Shown here piece by piece: positions 24,966 to 32,820 of a DNA stretch of 64,000 bases. Position 1 is the first letter of the stretch, and each line of letters begins with the position of its first letter. The stretch comes from JBKHYG01 sp046565595 (lineage in GTDB: Bacteria; Actinomycetota; AC-67), in NCBI GenBank assembly GCA_046565595.1, contig JBKHYG010000121.1:4159-68158 (forward strand), in the 5' to 3' direction. The notes beneath the pieces are model-generated. The model saw only the letters and a list, made by a program, of their open reading frames with translations. It ran no database searches and had not been told where the DNA came from. The position numbers were made by a program, and so were the translations under genes.

Positions 24966-25861
24966 GACCTGAGCAGAGCGTCCGCGCCGCGCGCACGCAG
25001 GCGCTCGGCAAGTTCGATGCCAGCTTTCTCTGCGTCGGTGTGTTCGACCTGATCGGTGAGCACCGTCGTGCCGTCTTCGGAGGCGACCAATCCTCGTAGA
25101 CGAACGGTGTCGTCTCGGATCTCGGCGAGCGCGGCGATGGGAAGGTGACAGTCCCCTCCCAGTGCAGCTACCAGTGATCGCTCTGCATCCACGGCTCGAC
25201 GGCTCGCCTCGTCCTCGATCTTGCCCAAGGCCGCCCGCATGTTCCGGTCCGTAGCGCGACATTCGACCGCCAGCGCTCCTTGGCCTGGCGCGGGCAGCAT
25301 CGTGGTGATGGGCAGGATCTCTGCTGACGCCATCGAGCGCCGAAGTCTCTTCAGGCCGGCCACCGCCAGGACGACCGCATCGACCTCTGCGTCGGTCATC
25401 TTCTTGATGCGCGTATCCACATTGCCTCGGATGGGGACCGGACGCAGACCCTTTGGCAATGCTCGCAACTGTGCGCTGCGACGCAGGCTCGATGTCCCCA
25501 CCGTGGATCCGGTGGCCAGACCTCCCAGTCCCTTACCTGTCCGGGTGAGGATGCAATCCCTCGGGTCCTCTCGCTTAGGCACGCCGCCTAGGACGATGCC
25601 CCGAGGTGAGTCGACCGGGAGATCCTTCACCGAGTGAACTACCAGGTCCACCTTGTTCGAGGTCAATGCCTCCTGAAGTTCCGCAACCCAGGCTTCCTTG
25701 TTGGCGGCAGGGTCGTCACCTCGATCGCCGGCGGTGGACATCGGCACCAACTCGAAGCTCCGATGGGTGATCACCTGTGAGACCTGTTGGCGAACCAACT
25801 CGGCCTGGGCGAGCGCCAGGGGAGAGGTCCTGGTGCCTATGCGTAGGACGCTTCGCGGCAT
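24962..25861 (-). CDS. hemC: Porphobilinogen deaminase (hydroxymethylbilane synthase)
   Basis: A 299-residue enzyme that joins four porphobilinogens. Evidence: IGTRTSPLALAQAELVR at the N-terminus, VHSVKDLPVDSPRGI, TSSLRRSAQLRA, the substrate-binding RGNVDTRIKK, and GGDCHLPIAA, whose cysteine holds the dipyrromethane cofactor. It sits between rex and cobA/hemD, with a four-base overlap to the latter and 52 bases after rex. It is probably transcribed from the Rex-controlled promoter. The hemA gene present in the Streptomyces rex-hem operon is missing here. Confidence 0.95.
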   Translation of the reverse strand: MPRSVLRIGTRTSPLALAQAELVRQQVSQVITHRSFELVPMSTAGDRGDDPAANKEAWVAELQEALTSNKVDLVVHSVKDLPVDSPRGIVLGGVPKREDPRDCILTRTGKGLGGLATGSTVGTSSLRRSAQLRALPKGLRPVPIRGNVDTRIKKMTDAEVDAVVLAVAGLKRLRRSMASAEILPITTMLPAPGQGALAVECRATDRNMRAALGKIEDEASRRAVDAERSLVAALGGDCHLPIAALAEIRDDTVRLRGLVASEDGTTVLTDQVEHTDAEKAGIELAERLRARGADALLRS

Positions 25862-25913
25862 GAGGCGAGTCTACGGTCGCTGCGGCGTGCGTGATGCCGT
25901 GTGTGAGCGGGTG

Positions 25914-26561
25914 TCAAGCGTGCTCTTCGAGCGCCTGCTTGCGCTGCTCGTGGAAGGACAGGATCTGCAACTCCATCGAGAGGTCCACCTTGCGGACCGT
26001 GACATCTTCGGGTGTCTGCAGCGTCGTCGGCGCGAAGGACAGGATGCTCTTGACGCCCGCCGAGACGAGCCGGTCGCACGCATCCTGCGCAGATTCGGCG
26101 GGCGTTGCGATGATGCCGATCACGACCTCGCGTTCCTTGACGGTGCGCTCTAGGTCGTCGAGATCGTCCACGACGACACTGCCGACACGGGTTCCGATGG
26201 TCTCGCTAGAAACATCGAACGCTGCTACCAGGCGGAAGCCTCGTTCATCGAATCCCGGATACGAGGCCAGGGCTCGGCCCAGGTTGCCCACGCCGACGAT
26301 CGCGCAGCGCCATTGCTCGGTCAGGCCGAGCACCCGCTCGATGTGGTGGATCAGGTAGGGGATGTCATATCCGACCCCGCGGGTCCCGTACTGGCCGAGG
26401 TAGGAGAGGTCCTTCCGCACCTTGGCCGCGTTGACGCTGGTCGCCTCGGCAAGTTCCTGGCTGGAGGTGGTGTGCGCGCCGCCCTGGAGCATCTCGGTGA
26501 GAGCCTCCAGGTAAGCCGGGAGGCGGGAGACGGTTGCCTCGGGGATGGGACGGTCCCGCAT
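25914..26561 (-). CDS. rex: Redox-sensing transcriptional repressor Rex
   Basis: A 215-residue repressor that binds DNA when NAD+ is high and lets go when NADH rises. The winged-helix domain contains TSSQELAEATSVNAAKVRKD and LSYLGQYGTRGVGYDI; the Rossmann domain begins VGVGNLGRALASYPGF and is followed by the domain-swapping C-terminal helix. It starts about seven bases after a TATCCT -10 box with no Shine-Dalgarno, so its message is probably leaderless. A near-consensus Rex site covers its own -35 box, giving autoregulation, and another lies at the nuo-side promoter. Confidence 0.95.
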   Translation of the reverse strand: MRDRPIPEATVSRLPAYLEALTEMLQGGAHTTSSQELAEATSVNAAKVRKDLSYLGQYGTRGVGYDIPYLIHHIERVLGLTEQWRCAIVGVGNLGRALASYPGFDERGFRLVAAFDVSSETIGTRVGSVVVDDLDDLERTVKEREVVIGIIATPAESAQDACDRLVSAGVKSILSFAPTTLQTPEDVTVRKVDLSMELQILSFHEQRKQALEEHA

Positions 26562-26568
26562 GAGGTTC

Positions 26569-26597
26569 AGGATACGACCTCGTGAACGCGTTCACAA
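26569..26597 (-). promoter_or_regulatory. Promoter of rex-hemC-cobA/hemD
   Basis: On the minus strand TTGTGA (26597-26592) and TATCCT (26574-26569) are separated by 17 bases. Transcription would start at or within a base or two of the rex ATG. The -35 box is inside the Rex operator. Confidence 0.65.
26580..26597. promoter_or_regulatory. Rex operator at rex promoter
   Basis: The 18 bases read TCGTGAACGCGTTCACAA, matching the Rex consensus TTGTGAA-N4-TTCACAA except for one base. The central 14 bases are a perfect palindrome. It covers the -35 box of rex. Confidence 0.85.
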
Positions 26598-26673
26598 ACC
26601 CTCGACCGGGGGAGAGCTGTCGCCCTCGGCGGGCCGAGATATGGAACCTCGGGCGAAGCGGGACGCAGATGAG

Positions 26674-26702
26674 GTGACCAGATCGGTAGAGAGGACTAGG
26701 CT
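26674..26702 (+). promoter_or_regulatory. Promoter of geranylgeranyl reductase-nuo transcript
   Basis: GTGACC (26674-26679) and TAGGCT (26697-26702) are 17 bases apart. The predicted start site falls near 26709, inside the Rex operator. Whether this transcript extends into nuoA, about 1.4 kb downstream, is inferred. Confidence 0.55.
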
Positions 26703-26706
26703 GCGC

Positions 26707-26724
26707 TAGTGAAGCCGTTCACAA
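26707..26724. promoter_or_regulatory. Rex operator at nuo-side promoter
   Basis: The 18 bases read TAGTGAAGCCGTTCACAA, one base from the Rex consensus TTGTGAA-N4-TTCACAA. It overlaps the expected transcription start of the gene at 26753, a position suited to repression. Confidence 0.8.
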
Positions 26725-26752
26725 GCGTTAGCGGTGCGAAAGCGATAGGGGG

Positions 26753-28069
26753 ATGGTGGTCCGAGAGGTCGATGTGATCATCGCCGGGGGAGGACCCGGC
26801 GGGTCCACCGCTGCCTACCATCTGGCCGTCCGCGGCAAGCGCGTACTGGTGATCGAGAAGAGCGCCTTTCCTCGCGAGAAGGTCTGCGGTGACGGACTCA
26901 CTCCCAGGGCGGTCAAGGCGCTCCACCACCTCGGCCTGGACACCACCGGCCCCGAATGGGCTCGTTCCGAGGGGCTCAGGATCATCGGGGCTGGGCATAC
27001 CCTCGAGCTCCCCTGGCCAGAGTTGAACGGATGGCCGGGCTATGCCTTGGTGCGCGCGCGCCTCGATCTAGATGAGCTATTGCTGCGCCACGCCGAGAAG
27101 GCGGGTGCGACGGTCTGGACCGAGACCGAGGTCGTGGATCCCATCCTTGACCCTGACGGCGTCGTGATCGGGGTGCGGTGCCGCTCGGTGCAGTCGCCAG
27201 ACGACGATCAGCCCAGCCTGTTCGACGGCCACGCTAAACGGGGTCGGGTCCGCGGCGAGATCCTCGAGGTTCGAGCTCCGGTCGTGATCGCCGCGGATGG
27301 CGTGGCGAACAGGTTCGGACAGGCCCTCGGGATCAGACGGATCGAGAAGCGCCCCATGGGCGTCGCGGTACGAACCTACTTCCGCTCTCCTCGGGCCAGC
27401 GATAACTACCTCGAGAGCTACCTGGAACTGTGGCGCGGCGACGATCTGCTGCCAGGCTACGGGTGGATCTTCCCGACCCCAGACGGGACCGTGAACATCG
27501 GGCTGGGATTGTTGAACTCCTCCGCGCACTTCCAGCAGGTCGACTATCGAGGGCTGCTGACCGACTGGGTGGCGAACCTGCCGCCAGATTGGGAACTGGA
27601 CCGGGACAACCAGGTCGGCCAGATCAGGGGAGCCGGCCTGCCGATGGGCTTCAACCGGACCGCTCTGGCCAAGCCCGGGCTCATGCTCATCGGAGACGCG
27701 GCGGGAGCGGTGAACCCCTTCAACGGCGAGGGGATCGCCTACGCGATGGAGACCGGCGAGTTGGCCGCCGGTGCCGCTATCGAGGCCTTGGCTTCGGGCT
27801 CTCCTCACGCCTTGCGGGTCTACCCCGATCGACTGAAGGAGACCTACGAGGGCTACTTCATCTTGGGGCGTGCGTTCGTCAGGTTGATCGGCGAGCCGAA
27901 GGTCATGCGCTTCCTGACCCAACATGGTTTGAAGCGCCGAGATCTGATGCGCTTCGCCTTCAAGGTCTTGGCGAACCTGGCGGAACCTCGTCGTGGTGAC
28001 TCTCACGACCGGTTGTTCAACGCGATGGTCAAGGTCGCGCCCACCATCAACAAGGTGGTGGGGATCTGA
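26753..28069 (+). CDS. Geranylgeranyl reductase-family FAD enzyme
   Basis: A 438-residue flavoprotein of the geranylgeranyl reductase family, which hydrogenates isoprenoid double bonds. The FAD fold is shown by IIAGGGPGGSTAAYHLA, the following acidic VLVIEK, CGDGLTPRAVKAL, and GDAAGAVNPFNGEGIAYAME near residue 315. In mycobacteria a homologue (MenJ) saturates one unit of the menaquinone side chain, a fitting role beside nuo (inference). ATG 26753 or the next codon GTG 26756 could be the start, since AGGGGG abuts the ATG. It follows a Rex-operator promoter and precedes nuoA by 94 bases. Confidence 0.8.
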   Translation: MVVREVDVIIAGGGPGGSTAAYHLAVRGKRVLVIEKSAFPREKVCGDGLTPRAVKALHHLGLDTTGPEWARSEGLRIIGAGHTLELPWPELNGWPGYALVRARLDLDELLLRHAEKAGATVWTETEVVDPILDPDGVVIGVRCRSVQSPDDDQPSLFDGHAKRGRVRGEILEVRAPVVIAADGVANRFGQALGIRRIEKRPMGVAVRTYFRSPRASDNYLESYLELWRGDDLLPGYGWIFPTPDGTVNIGLGLLNSSAHFQQVDYRGLLTDWVANLPPDWELDRDNQVGQIRGAGLPMGFNRTALAKPGLMLIGDAAGAVNPFNGEGIAYAMETGELAAGAAIEALASGSPHALRVYPDRLKETYEGYFILGRAFVRLIGEPKVMRFLTQHGLKRRDLMRFAFKVLANLAEPRRGDSHDRLFNAMVKVAPTINKVVGI

Positions 28070-28163
28070 TGCATCTCGAGTGTGCGCTCGTGAAGCCCCG
28101 GGGTGTTTGCGAACCCCAGCAAGCGGTCCATAGCCTGCGGTCGTCCCGGGGGAGGACCACTTC

Positions 28164-28613
28164 TTGACGCTCGTTGATTACCTGCCCATCTTGATCCTGC
28201 TCGCGATCGCAACCGCGTTCGCGGGTCTGTCGATCCTGGTCGCCTCCAAGACCGGCCCAAGGGCTCCATCCCCCGAGAAACTCGCGCCTTACGAGTGTGG
28301 CATCGAACCTGAGCGGGAGCTGGTCGAACGGTTCCCCGTGAAGTTCTACGGGATCGCGATGCTGTTCATCATCTTCGACATCGAGATCATCTTGTTGCTG
28401 CCCTACGCGGTCATGACACGCGAGCTCGGCATCTTCGGGCTGATGGAGATGGGTGTGTTCCTGCTGCTGCTGCTCGGGGCTTACCTGTACATCCGCCGGG
28501 CGGGCGGCTTGGAATGGGAAGAAGAAGAGACCACCCTGCGGCGGCGTGTCTCGGCGCAGCTCATCCAGCGGTACAGGACACAGTCGGACAGCGGTGAGAG
28601 GCTGGGCGCCTGA
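28164..28613 (+). CDS. nuoA: NADH-quinone oxidoreductase subunit A
   Basis: A 149-residue membrane subunit of complex I. Three helices and the diagnostic YECGIEPERE after the first helix and FIIFDIEIILLLPYAV in the second are visible; the Cys loop helps form the quinone channel. The C-terminal 30 residues are an extra charged tail. Start TTG with GGGAGGA seven bases upstream. It opens a fourteen-gene nuoA-N run in canonical order, and its stop overlaps nuoB by one base. Confidence 0.95.
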   Translation: MTLVDYLPILILLAIATAFAGLSILVASKTGPRAPSPEKLAPYECGIEPERELVERFPVKFYGIAMLFIIFDIEIILLLPYAVMTRELGIFGLMEMGVFLLLLLGAYLYIRRAGGLEWEEEETTLRRRVSAQLIQRYRTQSDSGERLGA

Positions 28614-29092
28614 TGGGCTGGGAGCAGAACCTCCCCAACGGGATCCTCCTTACGAGCGTAGAGAAGTTCGTCCAGTGGTCTCGCGCGAATTCCCTCTGGC
28701 CGGCGACCTTCGGTCTGGCCTGCTGCGCCATCGAGATGATGGCTACCGGCGCAGCGACCCATGATCTCGCTCGGTTCGGGATGGAGGTCTTCCGGGCATC
28801 GCCGCGCCAAGCCGACCTGATGATCGTCGCCGGCCGCGTCAGCCAGAAGATGGCGCCGGTCCTCCGTCAGATCTACGACCAGATGCCCGAGCCCAAGTGG
28901 GTCATCAGCATGGGCGTGTGTGCCACCAGCGGAGGCATGTTCAACAACTATGCGATAGTCCAAGGCGTCGACCAGATCGTCCCCGTGGACATGTATGTGC
29001 CCGGGTGTCCCCCACGGCCCGAGATGCTGATGGACGGCATCTTGAAGTTGCACGAGCAGATCAAGGCGACCCCGCTGAAGGCGGACCGATGA
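28613..29092 (+). CDS. nuoB: NADH-quinone oxidoreductase subunit B
   Basis: A 159-residue peripheral-arm subunit that holds the terminal N2 [4Fe-4S] cluster next to the quinone. Ligand cysteines are the tandem pair in FGLACCAIEMM, one in MGVCATSGGMF and one in VPGCPPRPEMLMDG. Length is typical. It overlaps nuoA (TGATG) and nuoC (ATGA). Unlike the second NuoB in the window, its third motif has a single cysteine. Confidence 0.96.
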   Translation: MGWEQNLPNGILLTSVEKFVQWSRANSLWPATFGLACCAIEMMATGAATHDLARFGMEVFRASPRQADLMIVAGRVSQKMAPVLRQIYDQMPEPKWVISMGVCATSGGMFNNYAIVQGVDQIVPVDMYVPGCPPRPEMLMDGILKLHEQIKATPLKADR

Positions 29093-29649
29093 CGAGCGAA
29101 GAGTTGCTAGCGCTTTGCGCACGAGCCTCGTCCGAGGTCGGAGGCTCGCTTGAACCTGTGGATGAGCGAGGCGTGACGAGCCTGGAAGTGGCCGCGGATC
29201 GTTTGGTCGAAGTCGTCACCTGGTTCAGGGACAACGGACCCTTCGAACTTCTAGCCGACCTATCGGTGATCGACTGGCTCGGGATCAATCCTGACGAGAA
29301 GCGCTTTTGCGTGGGGTACATGCTCGCATCGCCACAGCATCCCGCACGGTTGCAACTGCGCGTCTACCTCGGGTCGCAACAGCCTAAGGTCGCTTCCTTG
29401 ACCGGTCTGTGGCCGGGTGCGGATGCGCTGGAACGCGAGGCGTACGACTTCTTCGGGATCGGGTTCGAGGGCCATCCGAACCTGCGTCGCATGTTCATGC
29501 CCGACGATTGGGAGGGTCACCCTCAGCGCAAGGACTATCCCCTCGGCGGGATCGATGTTCGTTACGAGCATGGGCAGGCTGTCACCCCACCCGATGACCG
29601 TGCGAAGCGTTCGACGACCACCTCTGGCTATCCGGGCAGGACCGCATGA
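29089..29649 (+). CDS. nuoC: NADH-quinone oxidoreductase subunit C
   Basis: A 186-residue subunit of the quinone module, equivalent to the 30-kDa protein. The conserved C-terminal core is present: LWPGADALEREAYDFFGIGFEGHPNLRRM and then HPQRKDYPLGG. ATG 29089 overlaps the nuoB stop; longer upstream reading is out of register with conservation. It docks NuoD and NuoB and has no cofactor. Confidence 0.93.
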   Translation: MTSEELLALCARASSEVGGSLEPVDERGVTSLEVAADRLVEVVTWFRDNGPFELLADLSVIDWLGINPDEKRFCVGYMLASPQHPARLQLRVYLGSQQPKVASLTGLWPGADALEREAYDFFGIGFEGHPNLRRMFMPDDWEGHPQRKDYPLGGIDVRYEHGQAVTPPDDRAKRSTTTSGYPGRTA

Positions 29650-30914
29650 GCGAGGTCTTCACCACCGGACAGGATTGGAGCGCCGCGGTCTCCGAGATCA
29701 GCGACGAGACGCTGGTCATCAACATGGGGCCGCAGCATCCGTCCACCCACGGGGTGCTCCGGTTGGTTCTCACCCTCGACGGTGAGACGGTGATCGACGC
29801 CGACAGCGTCATCGGGTACCTACATACCGGCATCGAGAAGAACGCCGAGGTTCGTACCTGGGTCCAGGGCGTCACCTTCGTGACTCGTATGGATTACCTG
29901 TCGCCGTTCTTCAACGAGGTGGGTTACTGCCTTGCCGTCGAACAGCTGCTGGGGATCGAAGCTCCGCCACGCGCGCAGGCCATCCGCGTCCTGCTGATGG
30001 AGTTGAACAGGATCAGCAGCCACCTGGTCTGGCTGGCGACGACAGGCATGGAGCTCGGAGCGTTGTCGATGATGCTCTACGGCTTCCGCGAGCGCGAACA
30101 ACTCCTGGACATCTTCGAGCACATAACCGGCCTACGGATGAACCACGCTTTCATCAGGCCGGGCGGTCTCGTGACCGATCTTCCTGAAGGGTCGGTCGAG
30201 AAGATCGAGGAGTTCCTGGCCTCGTTCCCCGACCGTCTCGCAGAGTACGAAGGGTTGCTGACCCAGAACCCGACCTGGATCGACCGCAACCGCGGGATCG
30301 GGATCCTCGACGCTCCTACCGCTCTCGGACTCGGCGTGACCGGTCCGCTTCTACGCGCAGCAGGCGTCGACTGGGATCTCCGCAAGCAACGCCCATACTG
30401 CGGTTATGAGAACTACGAGTTCGATGTCCCGACCGACACCGACGCCGACTGCATGGCCCGGTACCGGGTGCGTCTGGAAGAGATGCGCCAATCGATGAGG
30501 ATCGTGCGGCAGGTCCTCGATTCCCTGCCCGCCGGACGGATCATGATCGAGGACCCGAAGATCGCTTGGCCAGCGCAACTGTCGCTGGGCCCGGACGGGC
30601 TCGGGAACGCTCAGGAGTACATCCGCCGGATCATGGGCGAATCGATGGAAGCGCTGATCCAGCATTTCAAGCTGGTTACCGAAGGCTTCAGCATCCCGGT
30701 CGGCGAGACGACCGTCGCGGTCGAGTCGCCCCGCGGTGAGACCTCGTTCCGTGTGGCGAGCGGAGGCAAGAACAGGCCTTGGCGCGTCCATGTACGCGAC
30801 GCCTCCTTCGTGAACCTCCAAGCGATGCCGCACATGGTCCGCGGGTTGCTGGTGGCAGATGTGATCTCGGCCGTCGCGTCGATCGACCCGGTGATGGGAG
30901 GTGTGGATCGATGA
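29646..30914 (+). CDS. nuoD: NADH-quinone oxidoreductase subunit D
   Basis: A 422-residue subunit (49-kDa equivalent) forming the quinone-binding cavity. MGPQHPSTHGVLRL has the conserved His, GYLHTGIEKNAE is the family loop, and TRMDYLS places Tyr84 at the position that hydrogen-bonds the quinone head group. The C-terminus VLGS-type segment is replaced by AVASIDPVMGGVDR, typical. It overlaps nuoC and nuoE by four bases each. Contrast with the second NuoD, where that Tyr is Trp. Confidence 0.95.
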   Translation: MSEVFTTGQDWSAAVSEISDETLVINMGPQHPSTHGVLRLVLTLDGETVIDADSVIGYLHTGIEKNAEVRTWVQGVTFVTRMDYLSPFFNEVGYCLAVEQLLGIEAPPRAQAIRVLLMELNRISSHLVWLATTGMELGALSMMLYGFREREQLLDIFEHITGLRMNHAFIRPGGLVTDLPEGSVEKIEEFLASFPDRLAEYEGLLTQNPTWIDRNRGIGILDAPTALGLGVTGPLLRAAGVDWDLRKQRPYCGYENYEFDVPTDTDADCMARYRVRLEEMRQSMRIVRQVLDSLPAGRIMIEDPKIAWPAQLSLGPDGLGNAQEYIRRIMGESMEALIQHFKLVTEGFSIPVGETTVAVESPRGETSFRVASGGKNRPWRVHVRDASFVNLQAMPHMVRGLLVADVISAVASIDPVMGGVDR

Positions 30915-31540
30915 GCGGTGGTGGCAAGGCGGATACATCGCTGATGGGGGTACCCCTGATCAGACCGGCCGTTGCGCCTCTCTCGGATCGGTTCCGTTCC
31001 GACGCCGACGAGGTGATCGCTAGATACCCCAAGGGCCAGGAACGCAGCGCGCTACTTCCGCTGCTCTACCTGGTCCAGGGTGAGCACGGCTTCGTCTCGA
31101 GCCAAGGCATCAGCGCCATCTCGGAGATGCTTGGCCTGACCCGAGCCGAAGTGGCGGGCGTGGCCAGCTTCTACACGATGTTCAAACGGTCGCCGCAAGG
31201 AAGATGGTTGATCAGCGTGTGTACCCAACCCGCGTGCGCGTTCGCTGGCGGGACCGAACTCATCCGGAGGTTGGAGGAGACGCTGGGCGTCGAGCGTGGA
31301 GGCACGAGCCCTGACGGCACGATCTCCATCGAAGAGGTCGAGTGTCTATGCGCCTGTGACGGCGCACCGGTGTTCAGCGTCAACTATGAGAACTACGAAC
31401 GCATGGCCGTCGAGGACGCCGTGTCGATGGTCGAGTCCTTGAGATCTGGCGGCGAGCCTCCTGCGGGTGCGCGCGGTGAGATCCCGGCGGACTTCAAGAC
31501 CGTGTCGCGCCGCATGAGCGGAGTGGAGGCGCCGCGATGA
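30911..31540 (+). CDS. nuoE: NADH-quinone oxidoreductase subunit E
   Basis: A 209-residue NADH-module subunit with one [2Fe-2S] cluster. Ligands are in CTQPACAF and CLCACDGAPVF. The helical N-terminal domain contains ALLPLLYLVQGEHGFVS and VAGVASFYTMF. A 40-residue Gly/Ala-rich tail follows. Start ATG 30911 overlaps the nuoD stop. It is a required partner of NuoF; the second complex I cluster has no copy. Confidence 0.94.
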   Translation: MSGGGKADTSLMGVPLIRPAVAPLSDRFRSDADEVIARYPKGQERSALLPLLYLVQGEHGFVSSQGISAISEMLGLTRAEVAGVASFYTMFKRSPQGRWLISVCTQPACAFAGGTELIRRLEETLGVERGGTSPDGTISIEEVECLCACDGAPVFSVNYENYERMAVEDAVSMVESLRSGGEPPAGARGEIPADFKTVSRRMSGVEAPR

Positions 31541-32820
31541 GCGCGACGCTTCAAGAGACCAAGATCCTGTCCGCCAGATGGGACCGGCCCGACGGCAACA
31601 CGCTGGCCGGATACCTCGCGACCGGAGGGTACGAGGCGCTGCGCACGGCCCTCGAGATGCAGCCCGACCAGATCATCGAGACCGTCAAAGAGTCGAACCT
31701 GCGGGGCCGCGGAGGCGCAGGATTCCCGGCTGGACTGAAGTGGTCCTTCATCCCCAAGGACCGTAGACCGTCCTACATAGTCTGTAATTTCGACGAAGGC
31801 GAGCCTGGAACTTTCAAGGACCGCGAACTGGTCGAGCGTGACCCGCACCAGATGATCGAAGGCATGGCCATCGCATCCCTGGCGATCGGCGCACACGAGA
31901 TGTACATCTTCTGCCGAGGTGAGTTCGCCTACGCCGCCCGTGTCCTCGAGCGCGCGATCGCCGAGGCGATGCAGGAGGGATATCTGGGGAAGGGGATCCT
32001 GGGAAGCGACTACGACCTGGATTGCATCCTCGTGCGCGGTGCAGGCGCATACATCTGTGGCGAGGAGACCGCGTTGCTCGAGGCGATAGAAGGCCGTCGA
32101 GGTCAACCTCGTCTCCGCCCACCGTTCCCGGCCACCCACGGACTGTTCAACCTGCCGACCGTCGTCAACAATGTCGAGACCTTCGCATGCGTCCCCCACA
32201 TCATCTCTCGGGGAGCGGAGTGGTTCCGTTCGCTGGGTACCGAGAAGGCGTCGGGAACCAAGATCTTCAGCATCTCTGGCGATGTGGAGAAGCCGGGTAA
32301 CTACGAGGTGCCCTTCGGCACATCGGCTCGAGACCTGATCGAGGGCTTCGCCGGCGGCGTTAAGGGCGGGAAGGGATTGAAGGCCTTCACCCCCGGTGGC
32401 GCATCCTCGACACCCTTCTTCGGCCCCGAGGAACTGGATGTCGGCATGGATTGGGAGTCCGTCCAAGAGGCGGGGTCCCTCCTTGGTACCGGCGCGATCA
32501 TCGTCTTCTCCGAGGACAGGTGCATGGTACGAGCGGCCCATCGTTACACGCGTTTCTACGCGCACGAGTCATGCGGCAAGTGCACGCCATGCCGCGAAGG
32601 GACCTACTGGCTCGAGCAGACGCTCCGTCGGTTCGAGGCAGGCGGAGGACGGGAGGATGACCTCCCGATCTTGCTGGATGTCGCCAACAGCATCCCGGGG
32701 CGTTCGTTCTGTGCGCTCGGTGACTTCTCTGCCGCACCGGTCACTTCGACCGTGAGGCGCTGGGAGGCCGATTTCCGCAAACACATTGGCAGCGGGGGAG
32801 GCTGCCCGATCGAACCATGA
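31537..32820 (+). CDS. nuoF: NADH-quinone oxidoreductase subunit F
   Basis: A 427-residue subunit that binds NADH, FMN and cluster N3. GRGGAGFPAGLKWSF is the FMN/NADH glycine loop, CNFDEGEPGTFKDR and GAYICGEETALLEAIEG are conserved, and the N3 cysteines lie in SCGKCTPCREG and RSFCALGDF. Length is normal. It overlaps nuoE and nuoG by four bases. This is the only NADH-oxidising subunit for either complex I cluster in the window. Confidence 0.96.
   Translation: MSATLQETKILSARWDRPDGNTLAGYLATGGYEALRTALEMQPDQIIETVKESNLRGRGGAGFPAGLKWSFIPKDRRPSYIVCNFDEGEPGTFKDRELVERDPHQMIEGMAIASLAIGAHEMYIFCRGEFAYAARVLERAIAEAMQEGYLGKGILGSDYDLDCILVRGAGAYICGEETALLEAIEGRRGQPRLRPPFPATHGLFNLPTVVNNVETFACVPHIISRGAEWFRSLGTEKASGTKIFSISGDVEKPGNYEVPFGTSARDLIEGFAGGVKGGKGLKAFTPGGASSTPFFGPEELDVGMDWESVQEAGSLLGTGAIIVFSEDRCMVRAAHRYTRFYAHESCGKCTPCREGTYWLEQTLRRFEAGGGREDDLPILLDVANSIPGRSFCALGDFSAAPVTSTVRRWEADFRKHIGSGGGCPIEP

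Noticed and set aside
28100..28117. Small hairpin GGGGT/ACCCC before nuoA
   Set aside because: Only five base pairs with an eight-base loop; too weak to call a terminator or attenuator.
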